In this document: positions 11,461 through 24,461 of the stretch, in pieces
How positions within the stretch are numbered: the stretch's first letter is position 1
Layout: each line of letters begins with the position of its first letter
Assembly (NCBI RefSeq): GCF_000004195.4
Contig: NC_030678.2
Coordinates: 155,943,047-156,007,046 of the forward strand
DNA: 64,000 nt
From: Xenopus tropicalis
Taxonomy: Eukaryota; Chordata; Amphibia; Anura; Pipidae
Reading direction: 5' to 3'
Position numbers and translations under genes: made by a program
The notes under the pieces: generated by a model
What the model saw: only the letters and a program-made list of their open reading frames with translations
Databases searched by the model: none
What the model was told of the DNA's origin: nothing

Positions 11461-11956
11461 CAGGTATGGGATCCCTTATCCGGAAACCCATTATCCAGAA
11501 AGTTCCGAATTACGGAAAGGTCATTTGCCATAGACTACATTATAAGCAAATAATTCAAATTTTTTAAAAATGATTTCCTTTTTCCCTGCAATAATAAAAC
11601 AGTACCTGTACTTGATCCCAACTAAGATATAATTAATCCTTATTGGGGGCAGAACAGCCCTATTGGGTTTATTTAATGGTTAAATGATTCCCTTTTCTCT
11701 GTAATAATAAAACAGTACCTGTACTTGATCCCAACTAAGATATAATTACCCCTTATTGGGGGCAGAACAGCCCTATTGGGTTTATTTAATGGTTAAATGA
11801 TTCCCTTTTCTCTGTAATAATAAAACAGTACCTGTACTTGATCCCAACTAAGATATAATTACCCCTTATTGGGGGCAGAACAGTCCTATTGGGTTTATTT
11901 AATGGTTAAATGATTCCCTTTTCTCTGTAATAATAAAACAGTACCTGTACTTGATC
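11461..11956 (+). mobile_element. CAGGTAT MITE with 113-bp tandem expansion, truncated
   Basis: Starts CAGGTATGGGATCC, immediately preceded by its own mirror (GGATCCCATACCTGTA), making a 30-bp palindrome at 11443-11472. Inside are three full units of about 113 bp with TACTTGATCCCAACTAAGAT and CAGAACAGCCCTATTGGGTT. It ends abruptly inside a unit, so the right terminus is missing. Confidence 0.88.
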
Positions 11957-13276
11957 TTGTTGAGCCTTTCTCCGTGAGCTAAGCTCTCCCTGATCCTCTT
12001 CCAAGATGTAGATCTATAATTAACCTCCATATCAATAAGGCACAAGTGGGTTAGCCTTGTCCATAAACCATGAGAAAAAGATAATTGCCCTTATTCATGG
12101 TAACTTTATTTAAAGTACCTCTGTCTTTTTCTGTGGTCTTTCTGACAGTTTGAAATAAAACCGAGCCTGGTAAGATATTTTGTAAGAGGCCATTTACTCT
12201 CCAGGTGGTTGTGGGGTTTGTTCTATATGATTTATGTGGATAGTGATATGAGAACTTTCCATATTAAACACACATGGTATTTGCTTTGGCACGTTCAACA
12301 CCTTGCTATGTAGTATTCACTAGATTTGTGTGTGTTTGTGAGTATGGCTGTGTGTGTGCTGCAAATGCATAGTGCTGTGTAGGGTGGGGTCCCCGGCTTT
12401 ATTTCTAGACATTTTGCACTAATAACCCTGATTAATATTGTAGTCTTACTGGCCCTTGCACGTTTTGCAAAACAAACTTCATTTTGCTAGGTTAAACAAA
12501 AGTTATTTGGCCAGTGTTGTGGATAATATTACCAATGTGCCAGCGCGGGTTTAGAAAGGAAAATGAAGGATTTATGATACGGATGAGGAAAGGAGTTTAC
12601 ATTGTGTTGTATTTTTTGCAGTAGCAGCAATAATTGAGTGTATAGGTTAGAAATGGCAGTGTTCCTTGCTATGTTGCTGCCGCACAAGCCTCATAAATTA
12701 GGCCTCCTGGGCCCTCACCTCTTTGTGAAGCTCAAAGTCACCCAACCCGTGGCTCTCGGTCCTTTTTTCATCAGAACTGCAGAGCCACTAGACGGAGGGT
12801 GGAGAGGAGAAATTGCTACTTTTCTGAAGCGCTACCTATTGTAGCTGAAGATGAAGGTCAGCTTGATGTGAATGGGCCAGGGCCACCGCAGAGGTTGTTA
12901 GGAGCCGGGAAATTGCATGATATAGAGAGGAGTGTGTGTGGGAGATAACAAGGTAGCGTAATTCAGCAAGAGCCATATACCTATGGGATATGGAAACACA
13001 GGTCTAATAAGGAAAGCATACGTGCTGCCCAACAAGGATCATGTATAATATACAAATATATTGTAGACATACCAGGGAATATTTTTCTCTGTTTTCTATA
13101 AAAATATTAGAAGTCCCCACAGATTTCCGTGGCCATATTATGGCACAAGGCTCCATGAGTTTGATAAAGGTTGCTAAGGGACCCCCATTCATCCTCAGGT
13201 TGCCATTTTTGCTTGTGCCTTTTTCCATCGTTTGTGCTAATGACTGATACACCTGTGCCACTCAGCAGGGCAGGAT

Positions 13277-13480
13277 TTAGGCTGATGTCAGACGTGGCGT
13301 ATATTTTTGGCAAGCGAAAATACTGCCATACGCCTCGTACCTGTTTCTGCACCCGAATGAAAGTCTTGCATTTTTATGTGTATTTCGGCTACATGTGCCT
13401 GCACCCGAGCGTATCTCATTCATTTGGGTGCAGGCACAGGTAGGAGGCCTATGGCGGTATTTTCGGCAAGCGATTTTCCA
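13277..13480. mobile_element. Palindromic MITE around TGCCTGCACCC
   Basis: Arms GCAAGCGAAAATACTGCC and GGCGGTATTTTCGGCAAGCG lie on either side of a core in which TGCCTGCACCC (13397) faces GGGTGCAGGCA (about 13427). No coding potential. Confidence 0.65.
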
Positions 13481-13540
13481 CGATTTTCCCGAAACCCATT
13501 ATCCAGAAAGCTCTGAATTATGGAAAGGCAGTAGCTTGTA

Positions 13541-14092
13541 CAGGTATAGGACCCATTATCCAGAATGCTCGGGACCAAGGGTATTCCGGATAAGGGGTCT
13601 TTCCGTAATTTGGATCCCCATACCCCCCCCAAGTCTAATAAAAAATCAACAAAACATTAATTAAACCCAATAGAATTTTTTGCATCCAATAAGGATTCAT
13701 TATATCTTAGTTGGGATCAATTACAAGGTACTGTTTTATTATTACAGAGAAAAGGGAATCATTTAACCATGAAATAAACCCAATAGGGCTGTTCTGCCCC
13801 CAATAAGGGGTAATTATATCTTAGTTGGGATCAAGTACAGGTACTGTTTTATTATTACAGAGAAAAGGGAATCATTTAACCATGAAATAAACCCAATAGG
13901 GCTGTTCTGCCCCCAATAAGGGGTAATTATATCTTAGTTGGGATCAAGTACAGGTACTGTTTTATTATTACAGAGAAAAGGGAATCATTTAACCATTAAA
14001 TAAACCCAATAGGACTGTTCTGCCCCCAATAAGGGGTAATTATATCTTAGTTGGAATCAATTACAAGGTACTGTTTTATTACAACAGAGAAA
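13541..14092 (-). mobile_element. CAGGTAT MITE with 113-bp tandem expansion
   Basis: Begins CAGGTATAGGACCCATTATC and GGTCTTTCCGTAATTTGGAT, the opposite end to 11461. About four units follow (TCTTAGTTGGGATCAAGTAC, CTGTTCTGCCCCCAATAAGG). A stray fragment of the other terminus (CCATTATCCAGAAAGCTC) lies just upstream at about 13490-13530. Confidence 0.87.
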
Positions 14093-14282
14093 AAGGATAT
14101 TAGGCAGGAATATCAAACCTGCCTAATTGATATCTGCCCAATTATCAGCCATATATAGGTCTGGCAGGCCTGTTGGTGGGGGGACCTAGTCAGCAGCTTG
14201 TATTGGCACATGTATGACTAGCTTTAGTTACCTTCATCCCATTGGTTCTCTAGCTGATGTTAAACTAGTACTTTTACCCCCA

Positions 14283-14437
14283 TATGTAACAAGAGTCATT
14301 AAGTTTGCCCAGAAACAGTAACCCATAGCAACCAATAAGATGTTGGCTTTTAAGCAGATGACCAGTAAATGCTACCTGCTGATTGGTTGCTATGGGTTAG
14401 TGCACTTGGGCAAACTTAGTGCCTTTTATTACATAAC
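14283..14437. mobile_element. Inverted-repeat element (CCATAGCAACCAAT)
   Basis: Left arm ATGTAACAAGAGTCATTAAG and TAACCCATAGCAACCAAT; right arm ATTGGTTGCTATGGGTTA and a matching end TTTTATTACAT. Half copies occur at about 6095, 35420-35450 and 47985-48078. Confidence 0.7.
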
Positions 14438-14698
14438 CCCCTTAGTGTCGATTGATATGCATGGATATGGCTAAGTACAAAATGCTCCTATAAACAGCAA
14501 ACCAGTAATTATTTTTGGGAAACTTATGGTTTGTATATGATGTATACTTCTAATCTTGTGTATCACTGTCATTTATTTAGTATAAAATATGTATGAGTAT
14601 GTATGAGTATCTTGCATAGAGGGATACTCACTACTCACCTATTAAATCGTTGAATCGGCTGCTGTTTTATTGTATCTTCTATTCACCATCTGGTATGA

Positions 14699-14962
<264 letters not shown>

Positions 14963-15796
14963 TAGGAGCACATTCTGCAGTTCTTTCTGAATGAGAAATC
15001 AGAGGGAAAATCTTGGAAGTATTAATTACTGATTCATATTTCATCTCCAGTGCTCAGTTTTATTACTTCTGTTGCATTAAACTGAGCATGCAAGCAGCAG
15101 GAGATGCTTCCTGCATGGGTAAATTAAGCTTTCTCCGTCCCAAAAAGAACAGCAGATGGTGCACCTGTAACACATTCATGATATTATCACTGTAAACAAC
15201 ATTTAATATGAAATCTATGTTGCCGGACTTTGCAACAAAATTAGGTTGGGAAACAACTTCCAGAGGAGGTCCTTTCTTCATAGAGTCTTCGGGGCCACTG
15301 GTCCCTCTAGAATTCTTCAGCAGTCTCAGGTCTGCTACCTTAAAATAGAAGGAAAGGCTAATAAAGAGTTAATCTCAAGCTGCAGGCATACCTTCAGTTC
15401 TCTCAATAGTGCCCTTAAGTCTCCCCATATTTCTCCCGTTCAGATGATCAGAAGCCAAACAGGAAGAAAAAACGCTGAGCTGTGTAAAGAAAGTTCCCAT
15501 AATGCCTCACTCCTGCACCGAGACCAAGTCTACATGCGCAGTTAGTTAGACTGTGAGTCAGCTTCCTGCTGATTGGCTCAGATCCACATTCCTAAGTGAG
15601 TTCTTAGCATTCTTGAGGGAGGGGGGAGCAGGAGAGGGGAGAAAGGAGAGAGCTGCGTGTCTCTGGCACAGGAATTACAGACACAACAAATCTTTTGACA
15701 GAGAAGTCAGTGCAGCGTTTCTGTGAGTGCTTACGGCTGTATTTACATAGACCTTTCTGATAAAGCTTACTTAGTTTTTACCTGTTTTTCTCCTTT

Positions 15797-16262
15797 AAAG
15801 GAGTGATTCACCTTTAAGTTAACTTTTAGTATGTTATAGAATGACCAATACTAAGTAACATTTCATTCATTCATTCATTCATTCTTCATTATTTATTTTG
15901 TATAGTTTTTGAATGATGTGCCTTCTTCTTCTAACTCTCAAGCTTTTAAATGGGGGTCACTGACCCCAGCAGCCAAACTATTGCTCTGTGAGGTTATAAT
16001 TTTATTGTTATTGGTATATTTTATTACTTATCTTTCTATTTAGGCCTCCCCTATTCACATTTCTGTCTCTCTTTCAAACTACTGCCTGGTTGCTAAGGTA
16101 ATTTGAACCCTAGCATCCTGATAACTGCTGAAATTCCAAACTGGAGAATTGCTGATCAATAAATGATAATTAAAAAAATACAAACAAAAAAATAAAGAAC
16201 AAGTACAAATTGTCTTAGAATATTACTCGCTACATCATACTAATAGTTAACTCAGAGTTGAA
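15797..16262 (+). mobile_element. TTAAAGG-type MITE with (CATT)n
   Basis: Begins TTAAAGGAGTGATTCACC followed by TTAAGTTAACTTTTAGTATG and ends near AATAGTTAACTCAGAGTTGA. A (CATT)n microsatellite at about 15866-15886 interrupts the left side. It carries GGGGTCACTGACCCC and ACTGCCTGGTTGCTAAGG. Confidence 0.8.
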
Positions 16263-16759
16263 CAATATAAAGATGTACTGGCAGAGCAATATCGGTATAG
16301 ACCCATTAGGGTTATTTGTTATTCTTCTTGCGCACCGAGTGAATACTGCAGCTTTGGGAACTATTGACTTGTCATAATGTACCCAGAAAGTCACTTTTAT
16401 GTGTTTTTTTCCCTCAGGTTATAATTGATTTCTTAATCTTTGTGTCATTGCATCACTAATGTTAAAGTTAGTAGGGCAGGAGCCAGACTGTACCCAGGCA
16501 GATCGTTAGAATGCGAGACCAGTATGAAGCCCATTAACCACTAGAAATGTAGCAATTAAAAAGTCAAAAAGTCACATCCCGCTAGATATTAGCAACACTC
16601 ACTGGCACGCATAAAATAAGCTGCCTGCTTCAACAGGATGCAAACCCAAACAGCCTTCCGCTATACATTCATTACACATTTTCGGTGGTATTAAGATCAT
16701 TTGTAAAAGTAATTGCTGCTGAAAGCAGTTCCTGTTGCTGTATGGTCATAAGGATAGGA

Positions 16760-16897
16760 GAGAGATATATTCAGAAGGAAAACAGGACAGGGTTCTGATG
16801 TTGCTCTGATCAGGAGCTTCAGATTCCCTTTTCCATGTCTTTCCTGCTCAGAGCAACATCAGAACACTTCTCTGTTTTCTTTCTGAACGTATCTCTC
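16760..16897. repeat. Inverted repeat with about 50-bp arms
   Basis: Left arm includes GAGAGATATATTCAGAAGG and TTCTGATGTTGCTCTGA; right arm includes TCAGAGCAACATCAGAA and TTCTGAACGTATCTCTC. The loop is about 40 bp (GGAGCTTCAGATTCCC...). It could fold into a long hairpin if transcribed. Confidence 0.8.
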
Positions 16898-17029
16898 AAG
16901 CAATACAGTAACTGACCAGCAGGTGGCAATGTTGTTACAACTAATCTCTGTTGGTTTGTACATGGATAGGAAACTGGCATCAGGATTGGGTATAGAGGGT
17001 GGTTGCCAATGCCACTTCTTGAAGTAGGA

Positions 17030-17600
17030 GGTGAAGGTTCTTAGTGGGGTCCTGCAGGGTTCTGTATTAGGGCCACATTGGTTTAGCAACATCTGCTTAG
17101 CAACAACAGATGGCACAAAACCGTACTGAACTATTAATTCCATCCAGGATGAGGCATCCCTGCAGCAGGATCTCAACAAAAAGAGTTAGGTAAATATTTG
17201 ATGAAAAATGAACTGGGGGTACTTGTGGATAATAGACAAGCAAACATAAGGGCATCCACACAAGGGTAACAACTGAGATTATACGAGAGCAGGATCCATT
17301 TTTATATTCGCATAAAAATTGTTACAATGGGAACTGAGAATTCTGTCCCTCAATCAGTCATACTGGCAGATACATTAGATAGTTCCTAGGAGTTGAATAG
17401 GATAGATGGGTTGGTGGCTTTTAAGCAGAAACAGGGTTAATGAAATTAGCTTTTATCACAAAGCTGATGTAGGAACTGGTCCCATTGCCATCTTGAAGTC
17501 ATGAAGGAATTTTTACCCCTGAGGCAAATTGGAGAGGCTTTAGATGGGGTTTCCCTGGATCAGAGATCTCAGTTAGGCAGGTGTTGTTTAGATGCCTATG
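17030..17600 (+). pseudogene. Probable LINE reverse-transcriptase remnant
   Basis: Reading across gaps on the + strand gives SGVLQGSVLGP (about 17042-17074), close to the GVPQGSVLGP motif of non-LTR reverse transcriptases, then DEASLQQDLNKK (about 17149) and ELGVLVDN (about 17211), typical of the segment after the YADD site. Stops and gaps are frequent. The rest to 17600 continues as an old repeat ending in a CAACCTAAG tail. Confidence 0.45.
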
Positions 17601-17635
17601 TTTTTTCAACCTAAGCTACTACTGCAGCCTAAGGC

Positions 17636-17885
17636 TAATGGCACATGGGGAGACTAGTTACCTGCGGTTTTAGGGCAATGGCACATGGGAAGGCATACGC
17701 GGTGCTTCATTTTCCTAAGTCACCCAAAATTTTCTGTGCAGTAAACTCTGAACGACTTTGGAAAATTAAGTGTATGCCTTCCCCCCCGCAATTCACATTT
17801 TTGCCAGTGGGAAGGCATTTTGGAAAGATTAGTTGCCTGCGGTAGCCAAGATTTTAACCATGAGCAACTAATCTCCCAGTGTGCC
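17636..17885. mobile_element. Decayed palindromic MITE (GGCACATGGGGAGA)
   Basis: Left AATGGCACATGGGGAGACTA and right GCAACTAATCTCCCAGTGTG with GCCATTGCTCT form diverged inverted ends. It resembles the better-preserved element at 33799-34110. Confidence 0.6.
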
Positions 17886-20800
17886 ATTGCTCTAAAAGGC
17901 TGAAGCATCTCCTGGAAGAACGATACCAGGCGTTTGTGCAACGGATATTTCCTGCTATACAGCCTAGATTTGCTGCCCAGAAATTCCAACTGAATCTCTG
18001 TCACATGCAATTTAGCTCCAGAGTATAAAGGCCCTCCTTTCCTTATCAGGCCTATGTTTGAATTTGCTTTTTCTGCTGTACAAAACACGACATTTTCTAT
18101 GGAAGCAATTACTCTGCTTTAGAATGTGAATGGGCAATCATGTAGAATAGAATAATACAAATAATAATTAAAGATGAAAGGGTGGCAAATAAACATGGTT
18201 CCCAGAAACCAAACCACAGACCCGACCGACTTCCATTACATCAAATTGCTATAAGGTTACAGAGCGTCTCATTGGAATTGCTCACTAAGTGTTTCCAAAG
18301 CAAAGGTTAATGTTACTTGGTGTTGGAGATTAAAATATCTCCCAGGGTTTCTCATGGTTTTGGCAGCTGCCTCGGAACAGCCATGTTTTGTTGCTAGCAG
18401 AGTATTTCGATTCCCCCTGTCACCGGCGCTCACTTTGACTTTATGATACAAGCAGGCAGTCGGATGACAGATCACAGGCAGTTACTTGGAAAGAAAATAC
18501 ATTGGGTTTCCCATGAATGACAGGAGCAGGGTAACTATTAAGTTGTCAGACTAGCCACAAGTAGGCCCTTGACTTTGCATCAGTTGCTATCACCAAAAAT
18601 GTCATGCAAAAACTTTTAGAAAGTGCTATCATTTTCCAACAATAACAACAACAATATAAAAACTGTTCCACATTTCCCCTGTCTGTAAAGTACAGATGGG
18701 AATACCAAAAGGGTGTTTTTCTGGTTTGCCCATATTCGCTTACTTGTTACACTGCCTATGTGTATATGTGGCCTTCTTAAGTGTGTGACTATTTAAGCCT
18801 TAATTTAAAAAAGAACAGAAAGCAAACATTAGCCATGGGTTCCTTTCACTGGCCCCTATTCCATCTCTTCAACCGCAGCAAGAACAGCCCCCCCCCACCC
18901 CCCCAAGAAAACCCTGCTCTGCCATGGCAATGAAAATGGCAGCCTCCATCACTGGCTTCTTGATGTCCTCTCCTGGCACGTGGCAATTGAGCATGCACAC
19001 TTGGAACCAATATGTTCCTTGCTAGTCAACGCTTATGAACAATCATAAATAAACTATTACAACGTTATTCCTGCTCAGACAATAGTCGTACACCCACCAC
19101 GATTGCTGGCAAACCTTGCTACCCTTATGCCTTAGTTTGTCTCAACTCCAATGTGGATTAAGTTCCTCATGTAAAAAGAGTGGAGGTGCCAATGTTTAAC
19201 AAAGTTCAAATCATTGGTGGCAATTAAGTCAAGAACTTTGGTTGTTCCTAGAAAAATGGGGCAAGGAATACTCAAGAACAGGGTCTAGGCAGCCCAAAGA
19301 TCAGACTATTGAATTTGTGTCAAGTGAGCTTTCAACAATTACAGCTTTATACTGAGCACAGATTCATCTGATTGTACCCCAGTCAATGCTCTCTGGGGTG
19401 GGTTTGATGACGTAAGCTACCATGCCAATGCATGCACAGTAGTGCAGTAGTACAGTAGTGTAGGGATCCCTTTCTTGGCTTCACCAGGGCTTGATGACTC
19501 TCACTAAGTGAGTTTCAATTCTTATTAGGCATGAAATTTTAATCAAAATGTTTTCAGGCATACACGGCCTGGTTGTTGGCTGGTCATCTTTTCATTAACT
19601 GGAGTGAATACCTAAAGTTGTTCCTCAAGAGGGATCATTTGTATAGATCTCAGAGAGAACTGCAAGAGTCACAAAACTTACACCTTTTAGTTCTTATTCA
19701 CTTTTGTGCAGGTTCTGGATGTCTAGTGTGAGTTGCAGAGCTTTGCATTGCCTGGGGCAAGGTAGCCCTGTCCTCACCATCTGCCTTACTTCACCCACCA
19801 GGGCTGCCTGACTCACTGGTCTGAATGATCAACAAGTGTGAAGATGGTAGGGGGGGGGCACCTACAAGAAGGGATGTCTCAGGGCTCAGTGCTGCCATGC
19901 GGTGGCCAAGTCAGTGTAGGAGCGGGTCGGGGGGTTCTGCATTGCTAGTACAGAAGGCGCTATTGTGCTGTCTGCACCAGAAGAGCTGAAATTACGATTT
20001 TACAAATCAGAGTTTTTGCGGTTTAAGTTATCATAAGTTGCTTCTTGCCACCCCTGTAAACTTGCAGGGCGCTGTCGCCTGAGGGGAGTTTCTCAACTGG
20101 CTCCATGGCAGCAATGCCCCTGCTGTAGGGCCTCCCCTACCTGCCCCTTGTTAATACAACGCTGCTGAATTCATGGGATAACAAAGTGCAAAAAAATTTG
20201 GTGAATGGCTCTAATTTTTTTTTTACATAGTTCCCTGTACATATTAAATGAGCCCTATTAAGTTAAGACCTCAAAGGGTGACAAATATAAAAGTCCACAT
20301 TCATTTTGCATCACTGTATCATTCTAATTGGCTTCCTTAAATGCATCTCATATGCTTGGAACGGAGCCTAAAGTTGATTTATAGTAATAGATTATTTGAA
20401 TAATGGCCAAATCAAGGACAAGGGGGGGGGCTGTTTGTGCTTCAGGGGATACAAATGAGTCTAATTTATGTTTCGTAGTTAAACCCCTGTTTCAGCCGAT
20501 GCACTCTGTGAAGATTGTATAGAGACTTAAAATATCTTTATGGGAACCACCCTTTGTACAGATTTTTATTGCTTCTGTGATTTATCCGTTGGATTCATCC
20601 ATTCTGTCAGGATGAATTATGTGGCTTGCAAATCAGATAGAAGCCAGAATCAGCGTTCCAAAGAAAGTATTTAATCTCCGTTTGCTTGTAAGATAAATAT
20701 TCTGTTTCCATTAAGCGTTATACAGGCATAGATCAAACCTATGACAATTGTTTTTTTTTTTTTCAACCAGGCAAATTGCTCAGGTCTAATCCCACACATT

Positions 20801-21353
20801 AGTATAATTCCTTGCGTTATTCTTACATTTCAAAACTGTCAGGTTGTTTGGAAAATTAAGAGGGTTTGCAACAAGCTACTGCATGATGTTGTAGCACCGC
20901 TAACCTCATTGTCCGACCGCTTCTCCGTGTTTGCGTGACAGAGATATGTTGGTTAAGGCCTGATTTAAGGTTTACATTTAGTTGTCAAATGCAGTCACAA
21001 GGGCCCGGATTAGGGGTAGATGACAAAAGAGGTACACGCCCCCCAAACACACCATTGCGCCCTAAGCAAGTGCCTCTCCTGCATACCCCTAGTTCTGGCG
21101 CTGACTCTTTTGTACATGTTCCTGTTTGGCAATTACCACCAGGGTTCTAGAGATCAAAAGGTAGGTGGCCCGACATGGTGGCTGCTAACTTCCAAAGGGC
21201 AGAGGGGACTTCCAGGTCTATTGACTATAGTGGGATGGACCGAAGATACAGCCCTTGGTGGGGCCTCGGCAGGGGATCTATAATGTAAAAATCACTTGCT
21301 CCAGCTTCCCAGCATCCTACAGAGAGTCAGAAGTAGCAACTAGAAGCTACCAT

Positions 21354-21507
21354 AGAGTATCTAGTAGAATTAAGTCTAAAACAGCTGGACTTTTTTCTTT
21401 AAAATGTTTCACCACTCATCCGAGTGGCTTCTTCAGTTCAAATGACTGGTAGGGAAAAAACTCAGAAAAAGTCCAGATGTTTTAGATTTAATTCTACTAG
21501 ATACTCT
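21354..21507. mobile_element. Short element with 41-bp terminal inverted repeats
   Basis: Left terminus AGAGTATCTAGTAGAATTAA and right terminus TTAATTCTACTAGATACTCT, with few mismatches over about 41 bp. The core includes CACTCATCCGAGTGGCTTCT, a motif I know from other vertebrate repeats. Confidence 0.78.
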
Positions 21508-21938
21508 ATATCAGGACCGGGATGAATGAGAATCATCATAGACATAGAAGCTACCATGATTTGCAAGTAGAATCCAATTTATTTTCCACAGTAAACAGAC
21601 ATGAGAGCAACCTGACTGGCACTTTCATTTAGCCTTTTATTCTGCTCAGGAATTTAACTGACAGATTGAAATCAGTATTTGTTTATTCCTCCAGGCCTGT
21701 TGATCAGCTGGCTTTTGCCACATCAGTTCAGGAGTCATAGCCAGTAGTGCAGTAGTGTAGTGAATATTAGCAGCCAGCAGACACCGCTTTTAATAGCAAT
21801 GACATTTACAAAAAACTATCTGCTTCACTTTTTTTTTAACTTTTGTGCAAAAATAAAAAAAAATCAGGCTGGTTGTGGCTCTCAGGAAGGGACGACTGTG
21901 TTGCTTCAAGCTGTACTGTATCTTTGAGCTCTAATATA

Positions 21939-23571
21939 CAGTGGTGTGAAAAACTATTTGCCCCCTTCCTGATTTCTTATTCTTTTGCATGTTTGTCACA
22001 CTTAAATGTTTCTGCTCATCAAAAACCGTTAACTATTAGTCAAAGATAACATAATTGAACACAAAATGCAGTTTTTAAATGAAGGTTTACGTTATTAAGG
22101 GAGAAAAAAAACTCCAAATCTACATGGCCCTGTGTGAAAAAGTGATTGCCCCCCTTGTTAAAAAATAACTTAACTGTGGTTTATCAATTTCAATATCAAT
22201 TTCAATATCAATTTCTGTAGTCACCCCCAGGCCTGATTACTGCCACACCTGTTTCAATCAAGAAATCACTTAAATAGAAGCTACCTGACACAGAGAAGTA
22301 GCCCAAAAGCACCTCAAAAGCTAGACATCATGCCAAGATCCAAAGAAATTGAGGAACAAATGAGAACAAAAGTAATTGAGATCTATCAGTCCGGTAAAGG
22401 TTATAAAGCCATTTCTAAAGCTTTGGGACTCCAGCGAACCACAGTGAGAGCCATTATCCACAAATGGCAAAAACATGGAACAGTGGTGAACCTTCCCAGG
22501 AGTGGCCGGCCGACCAAAATTACCCCAAGAGCGCAGAGACAACTCATCCGAGAGGCCACAAAAGACCCCAGGACAACATCTAAAGAACTGCAGGCCTCAC
22601 TTGCCTCAATTAAGGTCAGTGTTCACGACTCCACCATAAGAAAGGGACTGGGCAAAAACGGCCTGCATGGCAGATTTCCAAGGCGCAAACCACTTTTAAG
22701 CAAAAAGAACATTATGGCTCGTCTCAATTTTGCTAAAAAACATCTCAATGATTGCCAAGACTTTTGAGAAAATACCTTGTGGACCGACGAGACAAAAGTT
22801 GAACTTTTTGGAAGGTGCGTGTCCCGTTACATCTGGCGTAAAAGTAACACAGCATTTCAGAAAAAAGAACATCATACCAACAGTAAAATATGGTGGTGGT
22901 AGTGTGATGGTCTGGGGTTGTTTTGCTGCTTCAGGACCTGGAAGGCTTTCTGTGATAGATGGAACCATGAATTCTACTGTCTACCAAAAAATCCTGAAGG
23001 AGAATGTCCGGCCATCTGTTCATCAACTTAAGGTGAAGCGATCTTGGGTGCTGCAGCAGGACAATGACCCAAAACACACCAGCAAATCCACCTCTGAATG
23101 GCTGAAGAAAAACAAAATGAAGACTTTGGAGTGGCCTAGTCAAAGTCCTGACCTGAATCCTATTGAGATGTTGTGGCATGACCTTAAAAAGGCGGTTCCT
23201 GCTAGAAAACCCTCAAATAAAGCTGAATTACAACAATTCTGCAAAGATGAGTGGGCCAAAATTCCTCCAGAGCGCTGTAAAAGACTCGTTGCAAGTTATC
23301 GCAAACGCTTGATTGCAGTTATTGCTGCTAAGGGTGGCCCAACCAGTTATTAGGTTCAGGGGGCAATTACTTTTTCACACAGGGCCATGTAGGTTTGGAT
23401 TTTTTTTCTCCCTAAATAATAAAAACCCTCATTTAAAAACTGCATTTTGTGTTTACTTGTGTTATCTTTGACTAATAGTTAAATGTGTTTGATGATCAGA
23501 AACATTTTGTGTGACAAACATGCAAAAGAATAAGAAATCAGGAAGGGGGCAAATAGTTTTTCACACCACTG
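21939..23571 (+). mobile_element. Tc1/mariner-type DNA transposon, nearly intact
   Basis: A 1633-bp element bounded by CAGTGGTGTG and its complement CACACCACTG, with TA on both sides (21937-21938 and 23572-23573), the target duplication of Tc1/mariner elements. The inverted repeats are about 200 bp long, running from the ends to a second conserved block containing GTGATTGCCCCC on the left and its complement on the right. This is the IR/DR layout common in vertebrate Tc1 elements. It encloses a disrupted transposase on the + strand. It lies in an atp8a2 intron in the same orientation as the gene. I do not assign a named subfamily. Confidence 0.93.
22330..23353 (+). pseudogene. Tc1-type transposase, broken by one stop and one frameshift
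   Basis: Opens with MPRSKEIEEQMRTKVIEIYQ, a paired-like helix-turn-helix, followed by the GRPTKIT linker, so ATG 22330 is a credible start. The catalytic DDE triad is present: Asp in WTDETKVELFG, Asp in QQDNDPKHT and Glu in [11 protein letters not shown], with the 34-residue D-to-E spacing typical of Tc1. Two defects are visible. A TGA at 22765-22767 interrupts the frame just before WTDETK. The run of six A at 22861-22866 shifts the frame by one base, after which the second ORF continues to TAG at 23351-23353, ending GGPTSY. With only these two breaks it looks recently inactivated. This copy cannot make a full protein. Confidence 0.93.
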
Positions 23572-23716
23572 TACATATAATAAACATTTATGAATTACTG
23601 AACTTGGGATTCCTAAAATATTGCAATTTTCCATTTAATCAAATTATTCAAAAAATAAATGGTTAAATGCAAACTTATTATTAATGTTTCACTAAGCAGC
23701 AACTATCATTACCAAT

Positions 23717-24045
23717 TAAAGAGCAAGTCACCTTATATTAACTTTTAGTATGATGTAGACAGGATATTTAGAAACAATTTGCAATTAATCTTTATCTTAC
23801 CTTTTTTGTGTTTTTTAAATAATTTTAGCTTTTTGTTCAAGGAATACAAAGTAACAATAACAGTGACACTGTTGCCTCAAAAATCAATCGTTTCTTTTGG
23901 GGGGGGGGGGGGGTTCTGGGGTCTGTACCCTCATTTGAAACCTGGAAAAAGGCAGAAGACGGAGGCATACAATTCAGAAATTAGAAAACAATTGAAAAGT
24001 TGCCAAGAGTAGGGCATTCTATAGCATACCAAAGGGAACTTAAAG
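23717..24045 (+). mobile_element. TTAAAGG-type MITE with internal G run
   Basis: Left end TTAAAGAGCAAGTCACC and right end TAGCATACCAAAGGGAACTT. Shares TTAACTTTTAGTATG and TTGAAAAGTTGCCAAGAGTA with 8384-8817. A 15-base G run lies near 23899. Confidence 0.75.
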
Positions 24046-24461
24046 GTGAACTACACCATTGGCCATAAATCTTCTTTCCTTTAGCTGAACTCTGCAAAGA
24101 AAGCCATTCACAGTCCCATTGATTGGGAATCATAGGATCAGAACCAAGATACCAAACCTGGGATTTCATTCTACTCTGAAGATTAATATATTGTACTGAG
24201 GTTATGTATTTTTTATTTTCTGACAGTTTCTAGCAGAATTTTGTACATTGACTAGCATGGCGCCATATTGATGTAGATAAGAGATATCCAACTTACCCTC
24301 TAGCTGTTGTGCTACAATTTGTGGGGAATCTGGCCGTTTTAGTTGAACAGCTGGGGGTTGGCAGGCCTCAACTGATGTCCCTCATACAGCAGATCTGTGA
24401 TGGAAAAAATGGTATTTTCTGTTCTTATCTTTATATGTGTGTGTATATGTTTCCCAAACAG

